64,000 nt of DNA from Ga0077548 sp035440445. GTDB lineage: Bacteria > Pseudomonadota > Alphaproteobacteria > Rhizobiales > Xanthobacteraceae. Made by a program: the position numbers and the translations under genes. Under the pieces are notes generated by a model, which saw nothing but the letters and a program-made list of their open reading frames with translations, was not told the DNA's origin and did not search any database. Below are positions 18,701 through 25,557 of this stretch, one piece after another (the first letter of the stretch is position 1; each line of letters starts with the position of its first letter). Where the stretch lies: assembly GCA_035440445.1 (NCBI GenBank), contig DAORMJ010000018.1:1-64000 (forward strand), given 5' to 3'.

Positions 18701-18956
18701 CGCGGCGCTGCGCTGGCAGGGTGCGTGGGACGCGCCGGAACGAAAAGCCGATGTCCGTGCGCTGACGACAGCGATCACCCTGCGGGCGATCGAGCGTGGC
18801 GCGCAGAATCCTGCGAACATTAGTGTGCCGCGCGAGGAGCGGGCGCCGCCGCCCGCGAAGAAGCAGCAGCCGGAAAATGCAGGGAGCGAAGCTGCGCCGC
18901 CTCTGCCGCCGCCTTCGGCGGTGCCGTCCGTGCCGCAGCCGCGGCCGCAGAACTAG
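15762..18956 (+). CDS. AsmA-family envelope protein
   Basis: 1064-residue protein anchored in the inner membrane by one N-terminal helix (LLGLALALIAAILAAFAAPFF, about residues 4-24), with the bulk in the periplasm. The opening IDWNEWRPQLEAQASALAGSRVTIAGNIDLTLLPTPAFVLREVSLGD is the AsmA N-terminal domain, and residues about 800-950 resemble the AsmA C-terminal repeat (SLSASGDTQDLLLESISGQGKAVVTGFELDQTD). AsmA and TamB-like proteins are bridge-like lipid carriers between inner and outer membrane. The tail after 1010 is low-complexity Pro-rich (PPAKKQQPEN..., PPLPPPS). TTG at 15762 is chosen because GGGAGCGA lies about 8 bases upstream. Its stop overlaps the convergent folA stop. Confidence 0.87.
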   Translation: MQTTLLGLALALIAAILAAFAAPFFIDWNEWRPQLEAQASALAGSRVTIAGNIDLTLLPTPAFVLREVSLGDAEKGTGMHASEVRGSLALTALLSGRFEANEFVISRPAIRLAIEKDGRLLLPEVSTGSQEISVSGFVFEAGSLTIEDRRTNTLLFADDFSARGELLSREGPFRLEGGYRMNGMRWILRASSGRFSAEHTGKVRLTLDRPADALFFEAEGTLSLLKSALHFDGKTILAHKSGPMHWRVASDTTGGLEELRLANLELALGDGELPITLAGEATLVPRAKGSLVLSLLSKRIDLDLGDQKAGAAGASHVLPWLNRARETLAGLPLSAQITIAADGVLAGGQLSRDLRANIRAQDGLVAVERLEARLPGRAFVSIAGKRSGKAFSGPLTFESEETALFARWLLGAERAAKLTLPQALRVKGTFTSSADEISLSNFQSQIENTKVSGRLLMQPWNDGKSYVLQADLEAANLDFDRLLPLARDALDGAGDQRFSLNLYATGAQFLNKPLKVASVALERFDGNLVIKNLTLEDLDGVSLVAKHLPGADKRYEFSAEAVRTGGVISALRYLVENDDFANIAAKYAASRLPLKIKGVATPLQNGWRLAAQSGEAELALDLGGLRDKRRTIEATLRLPETEIGAKGELRFPGEDRFEPVLALTFKSADLRKISSVADRASPSALPVQGSASLARDAGNFVLDKLAFSLAGTKGTGRLVFPLGEALPFGGQLSFDRINAGQLLSIGIGRADQSNAALSTPALSDFPGTLKIETAILQLSERIAIEKAAFDLRAGRSEFVLDNIRGDLGGGKLTASLRISDTSPRAADLRLDLAGVTLARLLPTKALRGTLQASLSLSASGDTQDLLLESISGQGKAVVTGFELDQTDATAIVTVFTGLKDAPEEAKIEQAFLAALNRGPLKVSKLEAPLVVANGILRSGSAKARAGNIEITLSGALHLPKRSMDALLNIELLTASAVRPGAALRWQGAWDAPERKADVRALTTAITLRAIERGAQNPANISVPREERAPPPAKKQQPENAGSEAAPPLPPPSAVPSVPQPRPQN

Positions 18957-19465
18957 ATGCGTTCGAGCGTCACGACCGAATAAGCGTATTCGTCCTTCGC
19001 GCCCTGCATCGGTCCTTCACGGTGCGTTTCGCGAAAAGCTGCGCGATCAAAAGCAGGGAAGTAAATGTCGCCTTCCGGCGTGGCGTGGACTTCGGTCAAT
19101 TCGATCTTGCTGACCGAAGGCATCAATTCCCGGAACAGCGAACTGCCGCCGATGATCGCGATTTCGCGCGCGCCGGCCTTCTTCGCGTCTTCGTTCGCGA
19201 GGCGAAGGATTTCATCGAGCGAATGCGCAACGACGGCGCCTTCGGCGTGCCATTGCCTGTCGTTCGTCAGCACGAAGTTGGTGCGTCCGGGTAGCGGCTT
19301 GCCGATCGATTCAAAGGTCTTGCGGCCCATCACGACAGGCTTGCCCATGGTGACGGCCTTGAAATGCTTCAGGTCGCCGGAGATGCGCCAGGGCATTTGC
19401 TGCTCGCGGCCGATTACGCCGTTCTCGGCGACGGCGACGACCATGACGAGCGGAAGGGAATTCAC
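18953..19465 (-). CDS. folA: Dihydrofolate reductase
   Basis: Reduces dihydrofolate to tetrahydrofolate with NADPH; it supplies the cofactor that thyA (37.9 kb) consumes. The 170 residues show MVVAVAENGVIGREQQMPWRI (folate pocket Trp), MGRKTFESIGKPLPGRTNFVLT (NADPH loop) and EIAIIGGSSLF. The ATG region overlaps the sspB stop by 4 bases, so translation is coupled. Its stop overlaps the AsmA stop on the other strand. In many Rhizobiales thyA and folA are adjacent; here they are 18 kb apart. Confidence 0.94.
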   Translation of the reverse strand: MNSLPLVMVVAVAENGVIGREQQMPWRISGDLKHFKAVTMGKPVVMGRKTFESIGKPLPGRTNFVLTNDRQWHAEGAVVAHSLDEILRLANEDAKKAGAREIAIIGGSSLFRELMPSVSKIELTEVHATPEGDIYFPAFDRAAFRETHREGPMQGAKDEYAYSVVTLERI

Positions 19466-20016
19466 TTCTTGCGAAACTTGTCGAGGCTGACGATCTGTGC
19501 GCCGGCGTCGGGTTTTTCTCCTGCCGCCGTGTCCTGCGCAGGTGCTGCAACTTCAGGCTCGGAAGCTGCACCCTTCGGCGCGGCGGAGACGACCGGCTTG
19601 TCGCCGGTCTTGTCGTTGTTCGCGGCTTTCAACTCGCCGTTTCCGGCTTCTTCGTTCTCGTTGGTCATGACTTCGAACTGCAGACCGAACTGCACCGAAG
19701 GATCGAAGAACCCTTTGACCGCGGAGAAGGGGATGAGCAGGCGCTCCGGCGCGCCGTTGAACGAGACGCCGACCTCGAAGGCGTGATCGCCGACCTTCAG
19801 ATCCCAGAATTGGTGCTGGAGCACGATCGTCATTTCTTCGGGAAACTGCGTGCGCAAACGATCCGAGATGCGAAGGCCCGGCGCGCGCGTGTCGAATGCG
19901 ATGAAGAAGTGATGCTCGCCCGGCAGGCCGTCGCGGGCGACATCGGTGAGCACTTTGCGGACAACGCCGCGCAACGCATCCTGCGCGAGAAGGTCGTAAC
20001 GGATGAGATCGGTCAT
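19462..20016 (-). CDS. sspB: SspB-type ClpXP adaptor for tmRNA-tagged proteins
   Basis: 184-residue protein of the alphaproteobacterial SspB family. The folded N-terminal part (about 1-125) has LIRYDLLAQDALRGVVRKVL, GEHHFFIAFDTRAPGLRISDRLR and LLIPFSAVKGFFDPSVQFGLQFE, the segment that binds the ssrA tag. An acidic, Ala-rich linker of about 45 residues follows, and the protein ends IVSLDKFRKK, the short basic tail that docks on the ClpX N-domain. It delivers tagged proteins to ClpXP. The gene lies directly downstream of ssrA on the same strand and overlaps folA by 4 bases. Confidence 0.93.
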   Translation of the reverse strand: MTDLIRYDLLAQDALRGVVRKVLTDVARDGLPGEHHFFIAFDTRAPGLRISDRLRTQFPEEMTIVLQHQFWDLKVGDHAFEVGVSFNGAPERLLIPFSAVKGFFDPSVQFGLQFEVMTNENEEAGNGELKAANNDKTGDKPVVSAAPKGAASEPEVAAPAQDTAAGEKPDAGAQIVSLDKFRKK

Positions 20017-20044
20017 GAAATCCAGTGAATCCGATTCCGGGTGA

Positions 20045-20400
20045 GGACGCCAGCAGGCAGAAAGAGTAGTGGAGGCTTCTGTTGCCAGGTGCCTCCGAAC
20101 CCCGCCTGAAAGTGCTAACCCTCAGGGCTTAATTCCCAATGGGACAAACCGCTTACGCGGCCTGGGCCACCGGAGCATAGTTGTCATTCGCAACTATAAA
20201 AGGCCCGATAACGGCGGAACCATGCCGAGCGAAAGCCGCGCTCTTTACACCCTCGTCGATCCTGTTTCGCCCCCGCCAAAGCCCGTCTGTGTTTCCGGCG
20301 ATTGTGCTGCCGGTGCCGGGTTTTGGTGGAGGCGCCGGGTACCGCCCCCGGGTCCGAATGGTTTATTACAACGAGCGTTTATCGCCATAGCCGGATTGCT
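20045..20400 (-). ncRNA. ssrA: tmRNA, circularly permuted two-piece form
   Basis: tmRNA rescues stalled ribosomes and adds a degradation tag. Read on the minus strand, the acceptor piece comes first and ends CGCCTCC-A-CCA with the last base at 20324; its T-arm can be read as CCGGG-loop-CCCGG. After about 50 bases of spacer the coding piece starts GGGGGCGAAACAGGATCGACG at 20274. GGGGGCG pairs perfectly (one G-U) with CGCCTCC as a 7-bp acceptor stem, which proves the permutation. The tag frame lies at 20153-20191. Outer ends are estimates: 20400 from the promoter, about 20045 from the run of pseudoknot-like repeats (GGAGGC / GCCTCC). sspB follows on the same strand. Confidence 0.95.
20153..20191 (-). 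CDS. ssrA: tmRNA tag-peptide reading frame
   Basis: Thirteen codons, GCG AAT GAC AAC ... GCG TAA, encoding ANDNYAPVAQAA and a stop. It has no start codon because translation resumes on tmRNA after alanine is added. As I recall this tag is the one of Rhodopseudomonas/Bradyrhizobium relatives, supporting the taxonomic call. The C-terminal AA is the ClpX signal; the AND(N) start is the SspB-binding end. Confidence 0.95.
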   Translation of the reverse strand, partial: ANDNYAPVAQAA

Positions 20401-20410
20401 CCGGCACCTC

Positions 20411-20438
20411 GTATATAAGCGGTTCAGCGTGGCGGTTA
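20411..20438 (-). promoter_or_regulatory. Probable ssrA promoter
   Basis: On the minus strand TTAACC (20438-20433) and TATATA (20416-20411) are 16 bases apart. The start point would be near 20404, just upstream of the acceptor piece. It lies within 25 bases of the preceding gene's stop. Confidence 0.55.
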
Positions 20439-20460
20439 AAGGGCGGCGAAAAGCCTCGCG

Positions 20461-20625
20461 CTAGCGCGATTTCTGCGTGCCGAAGAACTGGGCGATCGCA
20501 GCAAACAGGAAGCCGCCGGCGCCCACGGCGAAGAGCCAGAACGGCAGGCCGCCGCTCTCGCGCGTGAGCCAGGCGCCAGCGGTCGCGAAGGCCGCGCCGC
20601 CGACATAGCCATAGACCCGCGTCAC
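20461..20625 (-). CDS. Small two-helix membrane protein
   Basis: 54 residues starting with GTG at 20625: MTRVYGYVGGAAFATAGAWL, then ESGGLPFWLFAVGAGGFLFAAIAQFFGTQKSR. Two hydrophobic segments (about 7-21 and 29-47) predict an inner-membrane hairpin. Its GTG overlaps the TGA of the RidA gene as GTGA, so it is probably translated by coupling. No family recognised. Confidence 0.6.
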   Translation of the reverse strand: MTRVYGYVGGAAFATAGAWLTRESGGLPFWLFAVGAGGFLFAAIAQFFGTQKSR

Positions 20626-21020
20626 GGCTCGCTCCGCATGGCGATGACTTCCATTTCGACGCGGGCATTGAACGCGAGACCGCTCGCTCCGAAAGCCGAG
20701 CGCGCGGGGTAGGGCTCCTCGAAATATTCGAGATAGACCTTGTTGAAGGCCGGCCAGTCTTTCATGTCGCCCAGCATCACGAGACATCTGACGACATTCT
20801 TCGCGCCGAGGCCGTTTGCCTTCAGCGTCGAGAAGACGTTTTCCATCACCTGACGGAATTCGTCTTCGGCGGTTTTGTTGTTGAGCTCGATCTTGCCGGG
20901 AAAGTTGCCGATCTGTCCGGAGAGGAAGACGAGATTGCCGACGCTCATGCCTTCCGAAAAGGGAAGGCCCGCAGGCATATGGCCGCCGGGTGTGACGGCT
21001 TCCGGGAATTTCTGTTTCAC
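20622..21020 (-). CDS. RidA/YjgF/Rid-family protein
   Basis: 132-residue trimeric Rid-family protein. RidA hydrolyses reactive enamine/imine intermediates of PLP enzymes. Seen: GLPFSEGMSVGNLVFLSGQIG, then FRQVMENVFSTLKANGLGAKNVVRCLVMLGD and the end NARVEMEVIAM. The Arg of the canonical motif (usually RxxVEVE with an upstream SR...) is partly changed: ARVEMEVIA keeps Arg before VEM. GTG at 21020 is used because it leaves 2 bases after the preceding stop (21023), giving an operon with the secreted protein upstream and the small membrane protein downstream. Confidence 0.85.
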   Translation of the reverse strand: MKQKFPEAVTPGGHMPAGLPFSEGMSVGNLVFLSGQIGNFPGKIELNNKTAEDEFRQVMENVFSTLKANGLGAKNVVRCLVMLGDMKDWPAFNKVYLEYFEEPYPARSAFGASGLAFNARVEMEVIAMRSEP

Positions 21021-21022
21021 GC

Positions 21023-22333
21023 TTACTTCTCGACGACTTCCAGTGCAACGGTGCGATAGGCGTTGGCGACGTTCTGGAGCCGTGCCGCGACCTCGCCCGT
21101 GCCTGCGATGCCGAGCAGATAGATGCCGCCGCGGCGGCGCGGAAGCAGGATGTAATAGGTCGAGGACACCTGCGCGCCCTTGCATGCCGTGAACATGGTC
21201 ACGGACTTGGAGTCGGCCATGGCCGGCAGCGTCCCGGTATCGAGCTTGCCCTTGCAGGCGGCGGTATCGGCCGAGATCACGCTCGAGCGGACGCGCTCGA
21301 TGTTGTCGGCGCGGGCGTCGGGGTGGATGCGAAGCGTGCCGAGAAATTCGTCGGCGCGCCAAACCACGTCATAGCGGTCGCGCAGGTCGGCGTTGAGCTG
21401 TTCGGGCTTCTGAAACTCGAAGCTGAAATTGGCGCGGCGCAGGATGTCGGTTGCGATCTGCGTCGCTTCCTGACGCGAATCAGGCGTCGGCCCAAGGGCC
21501 GGGGTATTGGCGGGCGGAGAGACCGGGCGGCGCTCGGGGCGCCGGTTGTCGTCGTCCCGTTCGCGATCGGGAACGCGCGCGACGCGATTGTCGCCCTGTT
21601 CGTTCGCGCGGAAGCTACCGCTCGAGCCGCCATCGTTACGCTGCGGCGTCTGCGTGACACGGTTCTGGTTTTGCTGCGGCGCCAGCGGCGTGCGGTTGTC
21701 GCTGCGCGAACCGGTATCGCGTTCGGACTCGCGCGGACGGTTATCGTTGCGCGGGCGGTTGTCGCGATCGTCGCGCTGCGGGCGCGTGTCGCGGTCGTCG
21801 CCGCGCGGCCGGTCGTTGTTGTTGCTGGTCGGGTTCTCGGAATAGCCCTTGTTCTTGCGCGCGCAATTGAGAATCTCGGTCAGCATCGCGTTGGTGTTCG
21901 AGAGGTTGAACGTCACCTCGGGGTTGTCGTTGAGGCTCACCACCATGCGCAGGCCGAGACGGAACTGGTTGAACAGTCCGACATTGTCGGGAAGGGTCGC
22001 GCGCACCAGCCGGTCGGTTACCGCGCGGCCCCGCACGTTATTGACGCGGCCGCCGTCGATCCGGAACTCGACATCGAAATCGCGGCCCTGCGTGAGCCGC
22101 CATTCGGGGCTGGAGAAGCCGATCGCCCATTCGAGCGACTCGGAGACGGAGAACAGGAGCGTCAGTCCGTTCCGGTAGTTGCCGGAAGCCGCGCAATGCG
22201 AAAAGCGCCCGCTCTGGTCATTGGTGAAAACACCGATTTGCCATCCGCCGACATTGTAGCGGTTGATCTCGCGCGCTTGCGCGCTGCTGGCCGCGCAGAG
22301 CGCGACCGCGAAAGTGGCAGCCAGGAGGCGCAT
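21023..22333 (-). CDS. Secreted protein of unknown function with Arg/Asp-rich low-complexity middle
   Basis: 436 residues. Signal peptide MRLLAATFAVALCAASSAQA, then a folded domain (about 24-165) starting YNVGGWQIGVFTNDQSGRFSHC. The same layout (signal, Trp-containing strand, HC) appears in the long VHL-beta protein at 29271-30542, so the two share a domain. The middle (about 170-275) is a disordered run dominated by Arg, Asp, Asn and Pro (RPRGDDRDTRPQRDDRDNR). The last 150 residues form a second globular part ending ILLPRRRGGIYLLGIAGTGEVAARLQ. No enzymatic motif seen. It precedes the RidA gene by 2 bases. Confidence 0.7.
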   Translation of the reverse strand: MRLLAATFAVALCAASSAQAREINRYNVGGWQIGVFTNDQSGRFSHCAASGNYRNGLTLLFSVSESLEWAIGFSSPEWRLTQGRDFDVEFRIDGGRVNNVRGRAVTDRLVRATLPDNVGLFNQFRLGLRMVVSLNDNPEVTFNLSNTNAMLTEILNCARKNKGYSENPTSNNNDRPRGDDRDTRPQRDDRDNRPRNDNRPRESERDTGSRSDNRTPLAPQQNQNRVTQTPQRNDGGSSGSFRANEQGDNRVARVPDRERDDDNRRPERRPVSPPANTPALGPTPDSRQEATQIATDILRRANFSFEFQKPEQLNADLRDRYDVVWRADEFLGTLRIHPDARADNIERVRSSVISADTAACKGKLDTGTLPAMADSKSVTMFTACKGAQVSSTYYILLPRRRGGIYLLGIAGTGEVAARLQNVANAYRTVALEVVEK

Positions 22334-22487
22334 GACGGTTTTCTATCTCCAGTTTTTGCCGGTTTTTCTTCGAGACGCGATGATATGGCAGTTCGGCAGG
22401 GATGCAACGGTTTCGCGCCTAACCCTCGGAATCGTGAAGAATATTGCACCCCGTGAAACAATGGGCTCCGGTCGGCGTGTTGTCGTT

Positions 22488-23102
22488 TTACCGCGCTCTT
22501 GTGAGCGCGAGCCAGACGCCGCCGCCGATGAGGAACCCGCCGGAAATTCGCGAGACCAGCCGCACGCGCGACCGCGACAGGAGCGCGCCGGCACGCCCTG
22601 CGGTGACCGCATAGATCGTGTCGAAGATCGTGGCCGTCACCATGGCGGTGACGCCGAGAATCAGCACCTGTTGCAGGTAGTCGCCCTTCGGGTCGATGAA
22701 CTGCGGAAACAGCGCGCCGAACAGCACGATGATTTTCGGGTTGCTCATCAGCACCACAAAGCCCTGCAGGAAGAACCCCATGCGCGGCTTCGGCGCTGCT
22801 TCGTCCAAATCAAGCGCGCCGGTCGCGCGGAACAGTTTGATGCCGAGCCAGATCAGGTAGGCGGCACCCGCGAGGCGCAGCACTTCGAACCACCAGCCGA
22901 TCGCCTCGATCAGCGACGCCAGTCCGAGAATCACGATCCCGATCATGACGGCGAGGCCGAGCTGGGTCCCTGCGATATTGAGCAGACCCGCGCGCGTGCC
23001 ATGGCGCAGGCTGTTTGCCACGATCACGGTCACGGTGGGTCCCGGTACGACGACGAGAACGATGCAGGCGGCGAGAAATGTCAGGTATAAATTGAGGGAC
23101 AC
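22488..23102 (-). CDS. LysE/RhtB-family amino-acid exporter
   Basis: 204-residue inner-membrane translocator. The N-terminus FLAACIVLVVVPGPTVTVIVANSL carries the VxPGPxxxxV motif of the LysE/RhtB family, followed by GTRAGLLNIAGTQLG and six predicted helices. GFFLQGFVVLMSNPKIIVLFGALFPQF is the second family signature (NPK). Members export amino acids or homoserine lactones; the substrate here is unknown. The gene is alone, divergent from the DUF3551 genes. Confidence 0.9.
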   Translation of the reverse strand: MSLNLYLTFLAACIVLVVVPGPTVTVIVANSLRHGTRAGLLNIAGTQLGLAVMIGIVILGLASLIEAIGWWFEVLRLAGAAYLIWLGIKLFRATGALDLDEAAPKPRMGFFLQGFVVLMSNPKIIVLFGALFPQFIDPKGDYLQQVLILGVTAMVTATIFDTIYAVTAGRAGALLSRSRVRLVSRISGGFLIGGGVWLALTRAR

Positions 23103-23246
23103 GGCGAACCTTCCTGCAAGATGAGTTGCAACACAGTGTCGCTCTGGAACCGGTTTTGTGCAACGCGAGGGTGTGCCGCTGGAACAGCTTAGCCGCTCAC
23201 GGGTTCGTTCCTTGCAATTGCCCCGGTTTCTTAGTTGGGTGCCTTG

Positions 23247-23525
23247 ATGAAACGGCCGTTTCGCTTGTTTTCGTTCGCAATTGCGGCTGCTGCAGCGGCC
23301 CTGATCGCGACGCCCGCGGACGCACAGCGCAAACAGCGTGCGCCTTCGGACTTATGGTGCCGCGATGCCCAGGTCGGTTGGGGTGGTGGCACAGTGATGA
23401 TCTGCCGCGCGTACACCTACGAGCAATGCATGGCATCACGCACCAGTCACGTTGAAACCTGCTACCCGAACCCGCTTTACGATCCGCGCTTTGCGGACTG
23501 GCGCAGGCGCAACCCTCACTACTAA
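23247..23525 (+). CDS. DUF3551 secreted protein
   Basis: 92 residues from ATG 23247: MKRPFRLFSFAIAAAAAALIATPADA signal peptide, then LWCRDAQVGWGGGTVMICRAYTYEQCMASRTSHVETCYPNPLYDP. The four Cys and the YEQCMAS core are the DUF3551 pattern, a short exported family very common in Bradyrhizobium and relatives. No function is known. A second copy starts 19 bases downstream. Confidence 0.8.
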   Translation: MKRPFRLFSFAIAAAAAALIATPADAQRKQRAPSDLWCRDAQVGWGGGTVMICRAYTYEQCMASRTSHVETCYPNPLYDPRFADWRRRNPHY

Positions 23526-23544
23526 CTTCGCCGGAGGAAGCATC

Positions 23545-23778
23545 ATGAAAATGAAATTGTTGTTCGCCGCCGCAACACTCTTTGCAGCAGCAATTCCGCT
23601 TAGTGCGGGCGCGCAGAGCCAGCCCTACGACAAGTGGTGCCGCGATCAAGGGCTCGACCACGGCTCCGTTCAGATCTGCTGGGCCTATACCTACGAGCAG
23701 TGCATGGCGTCGCGCGTCGGGCGGGAGACCTGTTATCTCAATCCGAAGTACGACCCGCGCTGGCGTCGCAATCGCTGA
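23545..23778 (+). CDS. DUF3551 secreted protein, tandem paralogue
   Basis: 77 residues from ATG 23545 with GGAGGAAG upstream. Signal peptide MKMKLLFAAATLFAAAIPLSAGA, then YDKWCRDQGLDHGSVQICWAYTYEQCMASRVGRETCYLNPKYDPRW. Same four Cys as the preceding protein but shorter; the C-terminus is basic (RWRRNR). Probably cotranscribed with it and derived from a local duplication. Confidence 0.8.
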   Translation: MKMKLLFAAATLFAAAIPLSAGAQSQPYDKWCRDQGLDHGSVQICWAYTYEQCMASRVGRETCYLNPKYDPRWRRNR

Positions 23779-23788
23779 ACGTGCGAGC

Positions 23789-23998
23789 TTAGTTGCAGCT
23801 CGGGACTTCGCGCATGGCGGCTTCGGCGTCACTGCGCTCGATGAACTTGTTGTTCAAGAGCAGCATCGAGTTGCCGGATACCAGATAAGTTTCTTCGACC
23901 GCGCATTTGCGCGTCTGCATGTTCTGCACGACAAAATAATCTGCCGAGGCCATTCCGGTCGTGGCCGCGATCAACGCGGCGGCGATGGCGATGCGCAT
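23789..23998 (-). CDS. Small secreted hypothetical protein
   Basis: 69 residues: signal peptide MRIAIAAALIAATTGMASA, then DYFVVQNMQTRKCAVEETYLVSGNSMLLLNNKFIERSDAEAAMREVPSCN. Two Cys, one near each end of the mature part, could form a disulfide. Convergent with the DUF3551 pair. No family recognised, though short exported proteins with VVQ...TxKC...V are frequent in Bradyrhizobiaceae. Confidence 0.65.
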   Translation of the reverse strand: MRIAIAAALIAATTGMASADYFVVQNMQTRKCAVEETYLVSGNSMLLLNNKFIERSDAEAAMREVPSCN

Positions 23999-24051
23999 GA
24001 TGACGCTCCTTGCTTTTTCCGGGGCAGTTGCCCTGCGCAGGAAAAAACGCT

Positions 24052-24723
24052 TTGAAGCAGCCTCGGTTCCAGTCGCAGGTGCAAGGCGCGAAATTGTCTT
24101 TTCTCTTTAACGACGAATTCAAGGCCCTGGTGGGCTCCCGCTGCCTTTCGTTCGAGCGGCAGGAAACTTCGGCATCGGAGCCGCTCAAGCGCGCGGCGGT
24201 TGCGGTCACGATCGTCGCCGCGGACGACGGCTCGAACCGCGCGGCATTCATCCTGACCGAGCGGCCTTCCAGCATGCGCAATCATGCGGGTCAGTACGCG
24301 CTGCCCGGCGGACGCTGCGACGCGGGCGAGACCGTGCCGCAAGCAGCACTTCGGGAAATCGAGGAAGAGATCGGACTTTCGATTCCCGAGAGCGAGGTGC
24401 TCGGGACGCTCGATGATTACGTCTCGCGCTCCGGCTATCTCATCACGCCTATCGTGGTGTGGGCCCCGCGGAGCGAGACGCTTACGCTCAATCCCGACGA
24501 AGTCAGCTATGCCCACCGCGTCCTCATCGACGGGTTCGTCACTGAAGAGAGCGTGAGCTTTGTTTCGATCAAGGAAAGCCCGCGGCCGGTGATCCGCATC
24601 CGGCTCATGGGCAGTTATCTCCACGCGCCGACGGCCGCGATCCTGTATCAGTTCGGCGAGCTCCTGAACGGGCGCGTCTCGCGGGTTTCCGAGTTCGAGC
24701 AGCCCGTGTTCGCCTGGCGCTAG
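24052..24723 (+). CDS. NUDIX hydrolase, CoA-diphosphatase-like
   Basis: 223 residues. The Nudix box reads GGRCDAGETVPQAALREIEEEIGL, matching GX5EX7REUXEEXGU. It is preceded by LTERPSSMRNHAGQYALPGG, the UPF0035/CoA-diphosphatase motif of NudL-type enzymes (LLTxRxxxxxxHxGQxxxPGG). TTG at 24052 is preferred: AGGAAAAAA stands 8 bases upstream and the product MKQPRFQSQ begins compactly; the frame opens further upstream at 24010. It is divergent from the small secreted gene. Confidence 0.85.
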   Translation: MKQPRFQSQVQGAKLSFLFNDEFKALVGSRCLSFERQETSASEPLKRAAVAVTIVAADDGSNRAAFILTERPSSMRNHAGQYALPGGRCDAGETVPQAALREIEEEIGLSIPESEVLGTLDDYVSRSGYLITPIVVWAPRSETLTLNPDEVSYAHRVLIDGFVTEESVSFVSIKESPRPVIRIRLMGSYLHAPTAAILYQFGELLNGRVSRVSEFEQPVFAWR

Positions 24724-24760
24724 CCCGCCCTGTCAGCCGCTCGACGGCGCTTAAGCCGCA

Positions 24761-24779
24761 ATGTAAAAGCGCTTCACAT
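24761..24779. promoter_or_regulatory. Candidate TetR operator overlapping its own start codon
   Basis: ATGTAAAAGCGCTTCACAT, a 19-base near-palindrome (one mismatch in the 7-bp arms) that covers the ATG of the TetR gene. It has the same length and arms as the perfect palindrome at 25495-25513, suggesting autoregulation. Confidence 0.5.
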
Positions 24780-25410
24780 GAGTTGGAAACCCGGCGGCCG
24801 CGGAACTCGCGGCTATCACCACGGCGATCTGCGCGAGGATCTGGTTCGCGCCGCGCTCGAACTGATCAAGGAGAAGGGGCCGGGCGGCTTCACCTTCGCC
24901 GATGCCGCGCGCTGGGCGGGGGTTTCTCCCGCGGCACCCTATCGGCATTACCGCGACCGCGACGAACTCCTCGTCGACGTTGCCAAGCGCGGTTTCAAGC
25001 TTTTCGCCGACCGGCTGCGCGAGGCCTGGGGCGACGGCAAGCCGACCACGGGCGAGGCGTTCGGCAGGCTCGGCAAGGCCTATCTCGATTTCGCACGCAA
25101 CGAGCCGTCCTATTACGCGGCGATGTTCGAAAGCGGCGTTTCGATCGCGGGCGACCCGGAATTACGGGAGATTGCCGACCGCTCGTTCCAGCAGTTGCGC
25201 GCCGCGGCGGAAGTGCTGGTCGCCAAAATGCCGGCGCAGGGCAGGCCGCCCGCGCTCATGGTCGCGCTCCATATCTGGTCGATGACACACGGCATCGCCT
25301 CGCTATTTGCCCGCGCGGATGCGGCGCGGCGGCCGTTGCCGATGAGCGCCGAGGATCTTCTGGAAGCGCAAACGCTGATCTATCTGAAGGGGCTCGGGCT
25401 CGACGCCTGA
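24778..25410 (+). CDS. TetR-family transcriptional regulator with WHG-type C-terminus
   Basis: 210 residues. N-terminal helix-turn-helix: LVRAALELIKEKGPGGFTFADAARWAGVSPAAPYRHYRDRDELL (about 21-66). The C-terminal ligand domain contains PSYYAAMFESGVSI and ALHIWSMTHGIASLFAR, the pattern of the WHG-domain TetR group. Ligand unknown. A near-palindrome lies on its start codon and the matching perfect palindrome lies 85 bases after its stop, in front of the DUF2852 gene, so it likely represses both. Confidence 0.88.
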   Translation: MSWKPGGRGTRGYHHGDLREDLVRAALELIKEKGPGGFTFADAARWAGVSPAAPYRHYRDRDELLVDVAKRGFKLFADRLREAWGDGKPTTGEAFGRLGKAYLDFARNEPSYYAAMFESGVSIAGDPELREIADRSFQQLRAAAEVLVAKMPAQGRPPALMVALHIWSMTHGIASLFARADAARRPLPMSAEDLLEAQTLIYLKGLGLDA

Positions 25411-25482
25411 AAGGCCGCGTATGCGGCCGGCGCTTTCGGGCGATTGCCCAAAAAGAATCCGCCCGAAAGCCGCCAGTTCCTA

Positions 25483-25513
25483 TTGACCTCCCGTATGTAA
25501 ATGTTATTTACAT
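25483..25513 (+). promoter_or_regulatory. Promoter and TetR operator of the DUF2852 gene
   Basis: TTGACC (25483-25488) is a good -35. The -10 region, 17 bases on, lies inside ATGTAAAT-GTT-ATTTACAT (25495-25513), a perfect 8-bp inverted repeat. Binding there would block RNA polymerase. The regulator is probably the TetR protein just upstream. Confidence 0.65.
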
Positions 25514-25557
25514 TCACACGCGGCCCAAGGGTGGGCCGGAAAAAGCGGAGAGCGCCA

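Noticed and set aside
20069..20464. 131-codon plus-strand open frame over the tmRNA gene
   Set aside because: The tmRNA acceptor stem, tag frame and CCA are clear on the minus strand; the frame has no homology-like features.
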